Numbered from the stretch's first letter, positions 46,388 to 57,770 are shown. The stretch is DNA of 64,000 bases from Oncomelania hupensis (GCA_036898135.1 CM072513.1:12297602-12361601), one strand, 5' to 3'. Notes: generated by a model from the letters alone, not told the origin. Numbers and translations are program-made.

Positions 46388-46650
46388 TGTCTTTCCCACT
46401 ACAGCTACACTTTGAAATAACTTTTGGCATACGGAACAATGCTGGAGTTATGTGCTCACCACTACAGCTAAACTTTGACATAACTTTTGGCATACGGAAC
46501 AATGCTGGAGTTATGTGCTCACCACTACAGCTAAACTTTGACATAACTTTTGGCATACGGAACAATGCTGGAGTTATGTGCTCACCACTACAGCTAAACT
46601 TTGACATAACTTTTGGCATACGGAACAATGCTGGAGTTATGTGCTGTCTT
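46388..46650. repeat. 63-bp tandem repeat, four units
   Basis: Units contain CACTACAGCTAAACTTTGAC, ATAACTTTTGGCATACGG and AACAATGCTGGAGTTATG. Units two to four are nearly identical. The frame PLQLNFDITFGIRNNAGVMC repeats because 63 is a multiple of three. Confidence 0.9.
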
Positions 46651-47244
46651 GTCGACATTGTCGTATTTTGTCAAATGTATAATTACAATTGCTCATTCGC
46701 TTTGTATATATAGGTAAAAGTTGTTGAAAGACTTTCGTTAAATCCTTCAGACAACGTAGAATGAGGGTAGAGTGTTACACTGTGACCTTGGTAAAGCCTA
46801 CCATGAAGGTAGGCCATAAATGCAGATCTGCTATAGATGTCCCATCACACAAGCCATTTAACCTAGTAAACTATTCTTTTTTCTTACACTTGCAAGACTT
46901 GTAGGACAGTATTTTTACACTTACAGTAAACACAATTTGTTTTGGGAATAGCATTTGTTCTACATGCACCATCCAAAAATTCTTTCAAATCCGGTTTGAC
47001 AGGAAACCAAACTCGTTAGCATTTTTTAGAAGTTGTAATGAATAGTTCATAGGAAAATTTCACATAATTACTTGAAGTTATAATCAGATCACGAGGGGTC
47101 ATTCAAAGACCTCGTGACCTATATGCCCCTAGGGCCTATTTGCTTTACACAGACGACGACTACTACTATCACCACCACAACTACAACTACTAGTCTTCAG
47201 CTAAGCGTTCGCAAAGACACATCAGTCTCGGTTTTCCCGTTGCA
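46651..47244. other. Unassigned DNA
   Basis: No gene or element is recognised. Confidence 0.4.
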
Positions 47245-47867
47245 ATGACTAATACTACTTGGCTGGCTTTCCTGATAATAAACTTTCCACACTTCAGCTC
47301 ATTCACAACAATGCTGCTCGCCTCCTCCTTCGTCAACCTCGTCATTCTAGAGCAACTTGCGCTCTGAAAACCTGACGATGGTTGCCTGTAAAGACTCGTA
47401 TCGATTGCAAAGTTGCTTCTCTTTGCTTTCACTGTCTGCACACTGATTCCTGCCCTTCCTATCTTTCACAACTTCTCTGCCCTACCAACCTGCTCCATCA
47501 CTCCGTTCACAAAATGCAGCTCTCCTCTCAACTCCTAGGTATTCGCTTGTCCTTTGGCAGGAGAACTTTCTCTGTGTTTGCCCCAACTATTTGGAACTCT
47601 CTGCTCTCCAACCTCCGGCACACCCAGTGTCTTACAGCGTTAAAAAAGAACCTGAAAACCTACCTCTTTACCAAATACTTTTAGATCCAGAATGTGTGGG
47701 CGTGAGTGATTGAATAGTGGTGTGTGTAGGTGTGTGTGTGGGTGTGTGTACGTGTGTGGGTGTGTGCGTGTGTTTCATCAGTGTCTTTTGTGTAATGGTT
47801 TAAATGCTTTTCTGCCTGTACGTGTCTTTTTATTGCTTACTGGATTTGGCACTGTGTGGTTTTAATT

Positions 47868-48691
47868 CCTATCCTATCCTATCCTGTCCCATAACCCGGA
47901 GGTCGTAGGGGCACCACAGATGATCGTTTAACCAGCATACTCCATCTTTCTCTGTCCTCAGCAGCCCTGATGGCTTCGCTCAGTGTCAAACCAGTCCATT
48001 CTCGAATGTTGTCCTCCCAACTCTTTTTCGGTCTCCCTCTTCTTCTACCTCCTTGCACTGTGCCTTGCAGAATAGTCTTTGCAAGGCCTGATGATCTGGT
48101 GACATGGCCATACCATCGGAGTTTCCGTTTCTTCACCACTGTAAGCAGGTCATCGTGTTGTCCAATGGCTTGTGTGATGGTCTTTCGGACTTCGTTGTTG
48201 GTGATGTGTTGGGTATAGGAAATGCCCAGAAGTCTTCTGTAGCACCTCATCTCCATGCTTTGTATTCTTCGTTGGAGATCTGCTGTGAGGGTCCATGCTT
48301 CGCAAGCATATATGAAGATGGAGATGACAAGGGAGCGCAGCAGTCTTACTTTGGAATGTAGACTGATGGTCCTGTCTTTCCAAATGGGCTTCAATCTTGT
48401 CAGGGCAGCAGTTGTTTGTGCGATCCTGGAGAGGACTTCCTGTCGGGACCCATTGTCTAATACAATGGCTCTTAAATATTTAAAGCTATGCACTGTGTTG
48501 AGGGATTGGCCTTGGACTTTGATGTCCGTGTTGATGCCATTGGTGTTTTTGGTCATCAATTTGGTCTTCTCTGCACTTATTTCCATTCCATAAGCTGTGG
48601 AGGTGGTGTCAAGCGTCTGTATCAGCTGTTCAAGTTCTTGTTCCTCTCCAGCAATCCATCAATGTCATCCGCAAAACGAAGATTGGAGATA
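47868..48691 (-). mobile_element. RTE-type LINE, 824-bp 5'-truncated copy with perfect 12-bp TSD
   Basis: GTGGTTTTAATT flanks the element at 47856-47867 and 48692-48703. On the minus strand an open frame of 235 codons (47879-48586) starts after motif D and ends with GYGTG, followed by the GGATA tail. It is very similar to the intact copy. It is young, but lacks the endonuclease and the polymerase core. Confidence 0.95.
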
Positions 48692-49190
48692 GTGGTTTTA
48701 ATTAGTTTTATTTAAATGTTACTCTGGTTTTTAAAATAAATTCTTATGGCTTTTAAATATTGTCTTTATTACTGTCATATTACTTAATTTTCCTCGTATT
48801 ACTAAGTGATACTTTTTATTTTTAGCTATTTTTTTAAATAATTGCTTCATTATTAATGCTGATGTCCTCCTTTGTGTGCGTACGTTTGTGTGTGTGCGTG
48901 TGTGTATGTATGTTTGTCTCTCTTTAAACATGTCTATTTTTTAATATGTGTTGTTTGATATTATTTCTGACAAGGTTTAACGTGTTTCATAATGTTGTAC
49001 CGCATTGTTCAAACATTTATCCTTGTTAGATGTGATGTTTGTATTATTACTGACGATGTATAACGTGTTTTATCTCATAATGTTGTACCGTATTGTTCAA
49101 ATATTTATCCTTGTTAGATGTGGTGTTTGTATTATTACTGACGATGTCTAACTGTTTTATCTCATAATGTTTTAACACATTGTTTAAATA

Positions 49191-51573
49191 TAAGAGGCGA
49201 CTAACAGGGGTGATGTCAGCACGACATCGCTGGGCGAAAGTCTACACAGAAGTCACCGGCCAGGTTCAACGACCACGTGCTCGGGGCCAGGGCGAGCCAC
49301 ACTAGCTGAATTTCAGCTGTGGCCAACAGCCTGGACAGGATTGGGCCCTGCCAGGTCTCTCTTGCCCAAGACACACTGCATGATCAAAAGAACCACTCAC
49401 TTTATACCGGTTCGGTCGGCGCCCGGGTCACCAAGGACCGCGCCTTCCGTTGGCCACCAGGACGGAGGTGATAAGTGTGCTACTGATGAACAACTTAACA
49501 GGATCCGCACGAGAGACAACATCGTCATAGGAACTTGGAATGTCAGGACTCTAAATGCGAAGGGGAGATTAGAAGAACTGGCCTACAAGCTGGACCTCTG
49601 TCAATGAAATATCTTAGTATCAGCGCTGGAAAGGCATAGGTGAAACAATGACAGACAAAGGCCACAATTTTTATTTCAGCGGTAGAGATGACAGGCACGA
49701 ACATGGCGTTGGATTCTTGGTCCTCAAAGACATTCTAGCCACTTTCATGGGTTGCCGCCCAGTCTCCAGTAGACTCATTACCATCCGTCTGAGAGCAGCC
49801 CTTTCAACACCACCATCATCCATATGCCCTGACATCACACTATTACGACAGCCAAGTCGAGGATTTATATGAACATCTAAAGGCTGTCCTTGACCAAGTG
49901 CCAAAGAAGGACATAGTCATAGTGACTGGAATGCCAAGGTTGCGCACCACAACTGGGGAGACCTATGTGGACCCATGCAACAACGAAACGAATAACATGG
50001 GTCTGAGACTCTTGGAGTTTGCCAGATACAACAATCTGATACGGGCAAATCCAGACGATATATAACGGGGAGCATCACAACCAGGTTGGCTACATCATGG
50101 TCAAGACACGTTTCAGATCAAGCATCAACATTGGCAGGGCACGCACTTTTCCAGGAGCAGAAATCGGAAGTGACCACGTTCTCGTTATGATGTCCTTCCG
50201 GCTCCACTTGATGTGAGTAAACACAGCAATGTGCACCAAACATCAGTAATACTCAACAGGTTGAAACCCCAAGCTGAACAAATCATAGCTGAAGAACAAG
50301 CAGGATTCAGGGCAGGGCAAAGTACCACTGAACAGATTTTCAACCTCAGAATAATCTGCGAGGAATACCTACAGCACCAACAACATCTATATCATGTGTT
50401 TGTAGACTTCAAGAAAGCGTTTGACCAAGTCTGGCATGCAGCTCTGTGGGCAAAAATGAGAGTGTACAACATTAGCCCTAACATTATTGAAGTCATCAAA
50501 AGCATGTATGACAAGGCTCTCAGTGCAGTCCTCCACAGCAGCGCCATCGGGAACTGGTTCAGAACAACAATTGGTGAGCGTCAAGGATGCCTACTCTCTC
50601 CAACACTCTTTAACATCTTCCTAGAGCACCACATGTCAGATGCCCTTGCAGATCACGAAGGAACAGTCAGCATAGGGGTAGAGCAATCTCCAACCTCCGT
50701 TTTGTGGAGGACATTGATGGATTGGCTGGAGAAGAACAAGAACTTTAACAGCTGGTACATAGGTTTGACACCAATTTCAGAGTCTATGGAATGGAAATAA
50801 GTGCAGAGAAGACCAAACTGATGACCAACAACACCAAAGGCATCAACATGGACATCAAAGTCCAAGGCCAATCCCTCAACACAGTGCATAGCTTCAAATA
50901 TTTAGGAGCCATTGTATCAGACAATGGGTCCCGACAGGAAGTCCTCTCCAGGATCGCACAAACAATTGCTGCCCTGGCAAGGTTAAAGCCCATTTGGAAA
51001 GACAGGACCATCAGTCTACATTCCAAGGTAAGACTACTGCGTTCCCTTGTCATCTCCATCTTCCTATACGCTTGCGGAACATGGATCCTCACGGCAGATC
51101 TACAACGAAGAATACAAAGCATGGAGATGAAGTGCTACAGAAGGCTTCTGGGCATTTCTTATACCCAGCACATCAACAACAACGAAATCCGACAGACCAT
51201 CACACAAGCCATTGGACAACATGATGACAAGCCATTAGACAACATGATGACATGCTCACAGTGGTGAAGAAACGGAAACTCCGGTGGTATGGCCACGTCA
51301 CCTGAGCATCAGGCCTTGTAAAAACCATCCTGCAAGGCACGGTGCAAGAGGCAGAAGAAGAGGGAGATAGAAAAAGTGGGAGGACAACATTCGAGAATGA
51401 ACGGGTTTTACATTGAACGAAGTCATAAGGGTTGCTGAGAACAGAGAAAGCTGGAGTACGCTTTTTAAACGATCATCTGTGGTGCCCCAACGACCTTTGA
51501 GTTACAATACAATACAAGATTATTGCTTTAGGTCCAGCGGGACCTTTGAGTTGCGGGATAGGATAGGATATGA
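49191..51573 (+). mobile_element. RTE-type LINE, near-complete 5' end, internally deleted and decayed
   Basis: It begins at TAAGAGGCGACTAACAGG, the same leader as the full-length copy but lacking the first arm of the hairpin. It has ORF1 remnants, then the ORF2 start region (49341-49607), endonuclease pieces, a deletion from about codon 300 to about codon 615, then RT (50213-50800 and 50791-51267) with frameshifts. TTAAATA at 49184-49190 and 51574-51580 is the probable TSD. A 37-bp micro-retroposon lies in its 3' end at 51504. Confidence 0.9.
51504..51540 (-). mobile_element. 37-bp retroposon 3'-end insertion with perfect 12-bp TSD
   Basis: GACCTTTGAGTT occurs at 51492-51503 and 51541-51552, and other RTE copies have this site once. 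The insert is two CAATA units plus CAAGATTATTGCTTTAGGTC and CAGCGG. On the minus strand it reads as the same 3' end and pentamer tail as 14985-15025. Confidence 0.85.
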
Positions 51574-51660
51574 TTAAATAATATTTATCCTTGCGAGCGT
51601 ATGTGTGTGTATGCGTGCGAGCGCTTAGAGAAAGGTTTAAGTTGGTTTTGCGCTATAAAA

Positions 51661-51719
<59 letters not shown>

Positions 51720-51725
51720 GAAGAA

Positions 51726-51785
<60 letters not shown>

Positions 51786-51812
51786 AATGATGATGATGAT
51801 GATGATGATGAA
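51661..51812. repeat. ATG trinucleotide microsatellite, about 50 units
   Basis: The ATG run is broken by AAGAAGAAG and ATA interruptions. It is the tail of the L2-like element. Confidence 0.95.
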
Positions 51813-51845
51813 GTTATCCCATTATGAACACATTATATCGCCAGT

Positions 51846-51975
51846 CGAATGGACTGGTTTGACACTGAGCGAAGCTATCAGGGTTGCTGAGGACAGAGAA
51901 AGATGGAGTACGCTGGTTAAACAATCATCTGTAGTGTCCCTACGACCTCTCAGTTACGGGATGGGATAGGATAGG
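51846..51975 (+). mobile_element. RTE-type LINE, 130-bp 3' end
   Basis: It encodes EWTGLTLSEAIRVAEDRERW to the ORF end and the GGATA tail, directly after the ATG microsatellite. Confidence 0.9.
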
Positions 51976-52200
51976 AAGTTTGAGTCGGTACAGGCTCAGA
52001 TAATCTGCAGACTGAGCAGCGCTCAAAGCACGAGTGGCAGATGACGGGGCGTGAACGCCGCTGATGCTGTACATTTAGCCAAAGAGTTTAATAAACTCTT
52101 TGATTTAGCACAGCCACAGACATTGGGATGGGATAGGTGGAGGGGCGGGGCTGAGTGGGAAACGGAGAGGGGAGAGCAAACGCGCGCGCGCTTTACAGAA

Positions 52201-52280
<80 letters not shown>

Positions 52281-52425
52281 AAACGGAAGTGGTTATAGGG
52301 GTGGGCACCCAACTGAAACAAATGAAGTGTAAAGAGGCACAGCTACGTGACAGGACCACAACAAACTAATCAATGCACGTTCAACCAGTCATCGGCCCTT
52401 GGGAATTCCTAAATCCGCAGCAACT

Positions 52426-52507
<82 letters not shown>

Positions 52508-52779
52508 ACTCTTCAAGATTTCTGATGAGCCATGCACATGAAACATTGTTTAGTGATTAATCAGCTTTTGTAGCTCACTTAAAGTGGAAGTAAGAATCTA
52601 TTTGAAAACTTTAAAGATTTTCTTCTGTTTCATCATTGGATCATTGAATTGCAATGGACAATCATGATTTAAAAGAGATGTGATTGATCTTGATCTTCGT
52701 TTCTCCAGCTGCTAGCACTAAGGTTCTGTCTGTTGAATATAAGAGACAATGAAGTGATTGAAAAACAAATTCTGCTTAC
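51976..52779. other. Non-coding DNA with GA and CT microsatellites
   Basis: GA runs lie at 52199-52277 and a CT run of about 37 units at 52429-52503. No gene is recognised. Confidence 0.6.
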
Positions 52780-52812
52780 CTGATAATAGCGGTATCCGAA
52801 CACTGTCACCAT
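52780..52812 (-). CDS. Possible first coding exon of a divergent minus-strand gene
   Basis: On the minus strand the ATG at 52812 has a good context (GTGACATGG) and starts 11 codons, MVTVFGYRYYQ, ending at CAG|GTAAGC. The promoter-like region at 53255-53300 lies about 450 bp upstream on that strand. I do not recognise the protein and no following exon was identified. The evidence is only a start codon plus a donor site, so it could be chance. Confidence 0.3.
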
Positions 52813-53254
52813 GTCACACTATACCAAAACACAAGTTGGTATAACATCCAAATGTTGCTGTAAAATTCAGCTTGATCATAACTAAAACTCACACTTTGAC
52901 AGAAACTCTACACTTTCAGCACTCCACACAGAAATCACATGCCGAAGTGTCAGAGGCATCTCAACAAACAGAAGCTTGCGAGGTCAATTCCTCCCTCACT
53001 GAGTCTCAGCTGATCGTTTAGCACATCACTGCCCTGTGCAAAAGTCAGAAACTGCATACTTGGTAAACACACCCCCAATCGCACGCACATACAGGCACGG
53101 GCACACGCTGCTTGTGCAAACAGTAATGGCGTTTTAAAGACATTTCACTTTTTCACGGCCACTTGAACCACACAAACCTCGCGGCACACCATTCTTCTGC
53201 TGACTGTCAACACATGCCGATGTTATTTTGATGGTAACTTCCTGTCAATTCACT

Positions 53255-53300
53255 GCGCATGCGTTAATGTTTTATTTGTGACGTCACAGAGAAAATGGCT
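53255..53300. promoter_or_regulatory. Promoter-like cluster: NRF1-like, CRE and YY1-like motifs
   Basis: Within 45 bp lie TGCGCATGCG (NRF1-like, about 53262), the perfect CRE palindrome TGACGTCA (about 53279-53287) and AAAATGGCTG (YY1-like, about 53293). These are common in TATA-less animal promoters. The 5' splice site of the CCP gene's first exon is about 60 bp downstream. Motif identity is direct; promoter function is inferred. Confidence 0.55.
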
Positions 53301-53358
53301 GTCCAACTTTGAGATTTACTGTTGACATTCACTTTCTACACCGTCTGCAGCCTTCTCC
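53300..53358 (+). other. CCP gene, presumed noncoding first exon
   Basis: Ends at TTCTCC|GTAAGTATT, a strong donor. The start is not visible and is placed just after the promoter motifs. It would splice to the exon beginning at 54006. Confidence 0.45.
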
Positions 53359-54005
53359 GTAAGTATTGATTGGGACTGTTCATACCAAATGTGTAAGGGT
53401 TTGTTGTTCTCCGTTTTCCCATCAACGGGTTTTACCAAACATTTGCGGATAGTATACATTTCATAAATTATTTCGCACTGTTTTTGCTATTGAAAGATTT
53501 TTTTTTTTCTCTACGACTACGAAAACACTTAGTTAAACAGGCTTGTGTGATTATATCAGAGGACAAGTAAACAATTAACATTACTTGAAAATGACTTTGA
53601 CATCACGAACATTTTGCTGACTTGGACAAGTCGAGTCAGCAAATGTGGCTATTCTGACCATTGACTATTCTATCTTTTGTCTGCTGATGTCATTGCCTAC
53701 TTCTATCTTTTGTCTGCTGGTGTTAACTTATTGTCTACTTCTCATAGACTCGTTTTTCAGTCAGACAAGGAGTCTACTTTTCACTATTTATTCACAATCA
53801 GGTACAAATAGAAATATTTTTTTAAAAGTAGGTCCATCTTATTTATCTTTTAGTAAACGCTCTCTTCGTGTTTGCTGAAATGACCAAAGGAGCTCAGTGT
53901 AATGATTACTACTATGTGGCATCTGTTCTTGAGATTTCAGTTAATTTAGTTATGAATTTTACACTGATAAATAAAGTTCATACTTTTGTTTTGTTAAACT
54001 TACAG

Positions 54006-54119
54006 ATACTGCTTTGGGTGCTTGGCTGGCACTGGTGACCATGGGCAACCTCAAAACAGCACATTATTTGCTGGTTGCTTCATTGTGTGCATTGATTACT
54101 GCAGCATCCAAGGCAGAAG
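54006..54119 (+). CDS. CCP (sushi) gene, signal-peptide exon
   Basis: After an ACTTACAG acceptor, a short 5' UTR precedes the ATG at 54041 (context GTGACCATGG). The 26 codons read MGNLKTAHYLLVASLCALIT then AASKAE. This is a classic signal peptide: a Lys-containing start, a hydrophobic core and an Ala-x-Ser-type cleavage zone. The exon ends at GAAG|GTTTGT in phase 1, the phase of the later CCP exons. The next recognised exon is at 58614; the 4.5-kb intron holds an RTE copy and a SINE. The product is predicted to be secreted or cell-surface. CCP domains bind proteins or glycans, often in immunity or adhesion; the specific role here is unknown. Confidence 0.75.
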
Positions 54120-54401
54120 GTTTGTTATCAATTACACAACCATTTTTTTTAAATTTTTCTCTGTGTTAAAACTTAACTAATTTCTTACTAAGTTAAGTTA
54201 CTAATAGTGATTTTTCCTGTCGAATAAAATTTTGCAAACCCAAGAAAAATTGCGTATCGTTTTAAAAATTCATTAAACAAAATATTTTCTTTCTCGATTT
54301 TCTTAGTCTTTTGCTAAATATTGTGTAAAGACTGATGTTTCTGTCCTAATTGTTTACAATGAAATATATGTTTGAGAAAATATTGTATTGAGCTGTTAAT
54401 C

Positions 54402-56562
54402 AACATTGCATCAACATTGGCAGGACACGCACTTTTCCAGGAGCAGACATCGGAAGTGACCACGATCTCGTGATGATGTCTTTCCGGCTCCACTTGAAGA
54501 GAGTAAATACAGCAAAGTGCACTAGACTGAAGTTTGACCTGGACAAACTGCAAGACCCAGAGGTGGCAGAACTATTTCAGGCCACATTTGGAGGGAAATT
54601 TGCACCACTGCTCATTTTGGGGGCTGGTGAAGTAGATGTCAACACCATGACCACCACCTTCAACTCAGCTGTGACAGATGCCGCCACTGAGATCCTTGGC
54701 AAGCACCGACCAAAGAAGAAGCCGTGGATCACACCTGAACTTTTGGATCTGTGTGATAAACGAAGAGAGATAAAAAAGAAAAAGAACACCTCACAGGGAG
54801 CTGATATCTACCGAAAAATCAACAATGACATCCGAAAAGGCATGCGCACAGCAAAGGAGAACTGGATAGAAGAGAGATAAAAAAGAAAAAGAACACCTCA
54901 CAGGGAGCTGATGTCTACCGAAAAATCAACAATGACATCCGAAAAGGCATGCGCACAGCAAAGGAGAACTGGATAGAAGATCAATGCCAGGAAATAGAGA
55001 ACAGTCTGAACAAGAACAACAGCAAGAAGGCCTACCAGACTGTGAGTGTGAAGCGGCTGACAAGTGTTAAACAGCCCAAAGTCTCCATGATCCAAAGCAA
55101 GTCTGTCATATGCCTTACAGAAGAACAAGAAGTCTTGGACAGATGGACAGAGTACTGCTCTGACCTTTACAACCATACACCAAATGGAGACCCATCAGTT
55201 CTAGCATGTCCCGAGAACAGAGAAGAAGAAGAAATCCTCCCAATTCTCCGGGAAGAACTTGAGGTAGCAGTGCAATCGCTGAAGAAAAGGAAGTCAGCGG
55301 GAGTGGACAACATACCCGCGGTACTGCTGCAAGCAGGAGGAGAAGCGATGATTGAAGCCCGCACCATTATCTGTAACAAGATGTGGGGAGTGGCCCACAC
55401 CATGGACCCAGTCGCTTGTCATCACTCTTCCCGAAAAAGGTAACCTTCAGGAGTGTGAAAATTACCGCACCATCAGCCTCATCAACCTCATCAACCTCAT
55501 CAGCCATCCCAGCAAGGTCCTCCTGAAAATAATACTCAACATGTTGAAACCCCAAGCTGAACAAATCATAGCTGAAGAACAAGCAGGATTCAGGGCAGGG
55601 CGAAGTACCACTGAACAGATTTTCAACCTCAGAATAATCTGTGAGAAGTACCAGCTTAGGGGGTAGAGCAATCTCCAATCTTCGTTTTGCGGATGACATT
55701 GATGGATTGGCTGGAGAGGAACAAGAACTTGAACAGCTGGTACAGAGGCTTGACACCACCTCCAGAGCTTATGGAATGGAAATAAGTGCAGAGAAGACCA
55801 AAATGATGACCAACAACACCAATGGCATCAACACGGACATCAAAGTCCAAGGCCAATCCCTCAACACAGTGCATAGCTTCATATATTTAGGAGCCATTGT
55901 ATCAGACATTGGGTCACGACAGGAAGTCCTCTCCAGGATCGCACAAACAACTGCTGCCCTGACAAGGTTGAAGCCCATTTGGAAAGACAGGACCATCAGT
56001 CTACATTCCAAAGTAAGACTGCTGCGCTCCCTTGTCATCTCCATCTTCCTATATGCTTGTGAAGCATGTACCCTCATTACATTACATGATTATTGCTTTA
56101 GGTCCAGCGGACTCTTCCGAGCCAAATCAGGACCAAACCAGCATGGACCCTATCTACAACGAAGAATACAAAGCATGGAGATGAGGTGCTACAGAAACCT
56201 TCTGGGCATTTCCTATACCCAACACATCACCAACGACGACGTTCGACAGACCCATCACACAAGCCATTGGACAACAAGATGACCTGCTCACAGTGGTGAA
56301 GAAACGGAAACTCCGATGGTATGGCCACGTCACCAGATCATCAGGCCTTGCAAAGACCATTCTGCAAGGCACAGTGCAAGGAGGTAGAAGAAGAGGGAGA
56401 CCGAAAAAGAGGTGGTATGACAACATTCGAGAATGAACTGGTTTGACACTGAGCGAAGCCATCAGGGCTGCTGAGGACAGAGAAAGATGGAGTATGCTGG
56501 TTAAACGATCATCTGTGGTGCCCCTACGACCTCCGGGTTACGGGACAGAATATGATAGGATA
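54402..56562 (+). mobile_element. RTE-type LINE in CCP-gene intron, with a tandem duplication and a deletion
   Basis: It starts in the endonuclease end (INIGRTRTFPGADIGSDHDL) and runs to the GGATA-like tail. A block of about 105 bp (GAACACCTCACAGGGAGCTG region) is tandemly duplicated at about 54767-54980. A deletion joins IICEKY to the GGRAISNLRFADD region, removing motifs A and B. A 66-bp insertion lies at 56075. GAGCTGTTAATC (54390-54401) and GAGTTGTTAATC (56563-56574) are the TSD with one change. Confidence 0.92.
56075..56140 (-). mobile_element. 66-bp retroposon 3'-end insertion inside the RTE copy
   Basis: Flanked by GCATGTACCCT (56064-56074) and GCATGGACCCT (56141-56151), one copy of which is normal RTE sequence. 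The insert contains ATTACATTACATGATTATTG, then GGTCCAGCGGACTCTTCCG and AGCCAAATCAGGACC. It is the longest of the nested insertions of this family. Eight RTE bases are missing just after the right TSD. Confidence 0.8.
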
Positions 56563-56634
56563 GAGTTGTTAATCCTTTTATTCCTTCCCCTTTTCTCCCC
56601 GAACACCTCGTTGATGAAAAGTTATGGGAGTGGA

Positions 56635-56720
56635 CATTGAAAATGACAGAGATAGATTGATATCCTCACTACTTTCTCTAAAATGACAGAGATAGATTAA
56701 TATCCTCACTACTTTCTCTA
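56635..56720. repeat. 40-bp tandem duplication
   Basis: AAAATGACAGAGATAGATT and ATATCCTCACTACTTTCTCT occur twice in tandem. Confidence 0.85.
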
Positions 56721-57586
56721 CTTCCAAGCACATTTTCTGATTCATAATCCCAACTATCGATATCACTTTATCCTTCTCGCTATAGGGGTCCATGAATAGC
56801 ACGTTACTTGGCTCATCCATTGTGGGGTTTTGTCCACTTCAGCATGCCAAAAACTAGTCGCTAGTGTGACAACTATCTATCTAGAGTCGTTTCCCTTGCT
56901 TATTTCCTGTAAGGGAGTTACTCGTGCTAGTACTACTGACCAAGCTGAAAGTACCGCTTCACACCGGGATTCCCCATTGAGGGAAATCCCTGCAGAACTG
57001 TACGAATAGGGACCCCTGTTCGCAGTACGAAATGTGTTAGTCTTTGGCCAGTTTGGGAGTGTGCTACATTTTAAAATAAATAAATGGAGGCTGGTTATTA
57101 CTCACTACTCAGTACTCAGTAATATTATTAGTATTACACTTTATTATCTTTTAGTGTTGGCTTGTATTGTAACTCTTGATAAGCTTTTTAGCTAATACAT
57201 GTCCAGACAATCTTTTAATCTGCTCTTTTAACCTTTTTACTGGTCTTGGTATTAAACTTCTTATTGTCACATGTTTTGTTTAGGTGAGCTATTCACTGAC
57301 GGGAAGTTGTCTTTCTTGGATATGAATGACCGTGGTGTTTTGACAACTTTGTAATAGATGTCATTTTGAATAAAACAGTGCTGACTGCTGGTTGCCATAG
57401 TTTCCTCAACAAAAAGTAAAAATCACCTAGTCAATCAGTCAATCAATGACTAAGTGAGTGACTTCTCCAAAGACGGTAGAACAATAAGACAGGCAACTTG
57501 AGGCTTATGAGCGATCCCAGATATAGAGTACTGTCCCTTAGGGCGTAGACGAATAACAATCATCTTTCTCTCTCTCTGTATATATA
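56721..57586. other. Intronic DNA of the CCP gene, nothing recognised
   Basis: No exon, element or motif is identified. It lies between the signal-peptide exon and the first CCP exon. Confidence 0.4.
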
Positions 57587-57770
57587 GCCTCGAGGCGCAG
57601 TGGATTAGTCGCCGGTTTCCTATGCCGAAGGTCGCGGGTTCGATTCCCGCAAGGGGCGAACGTTTGTGACTTAGGTACGAGACTATTGAGTTCACCGAGG
57701 GTTTTCTCCGGGTACTCCGGTTTCTCCCTCCCTTCAATAATGGTACTGGACGTAGTCAATATAAAATTTC
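57587..57770 (+). mobile_element. tRNA-derived SINE
   Basis: A tRNA-like head covers 57587-57657: CGCAGTGGATTAGTCG (D arm, A box), TTTCCTATGCCG (anticodon region, CCT at the anticodon position), and GCGGGTTCGATTCCCGC (perfect T arm, B box). The acceptor stem has mismatches at its inner two pairs and the anticodon stem is imperfect. The body follows with GGGTTTTCTCCGGGTACTCC and GGTTTCTCCCTCCC, a block I associate with widespread invertebrate SINE central domains. A working tRNA-Arg(CCT) is less likely because of the body and mismatches. Confidence 0.75.

Larger units (their letters stand above)
47245..51665 (+). mobile_element. L2/CR1-like LINE 3' portion, interrupted by two RTE insertions
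   Basis: Bases 47245-47684 encode the L2/CR1 C-terminal region (LAGFPDNKLS, NNAARLLLRQPRH, WLPVKTRIDCKVA, FGRRTFSVFAPTIWNS, KKNLKTYLFTKYF) with one or two frameshifts. The 3' UTR follows at 47685-47867, continues at 48704-49190 and ends at 51574-51665 with GTTTTGCGCTATAAAAATG and an ATG microsatellite tail. Two RTE copies in opposite orientations (47868-48691 and 49191-51573) split it. A 3' UTR unit of about 103 bp (ACGTGTTTTATCTCATAATG) is present two to three times. Confidence 0.75.

Noticed and set aside
51591..51969. Asp-rich or Met-rich protein
   Set aside because: Translation of the ATG/GAT microsatellite.
57587..57657. Functional tRNA-Arg(CCT) gene
   Set aside because: The T arm and D arm are good, but acceptor and anticodon stems have mismatches and a SINE body follows directly.
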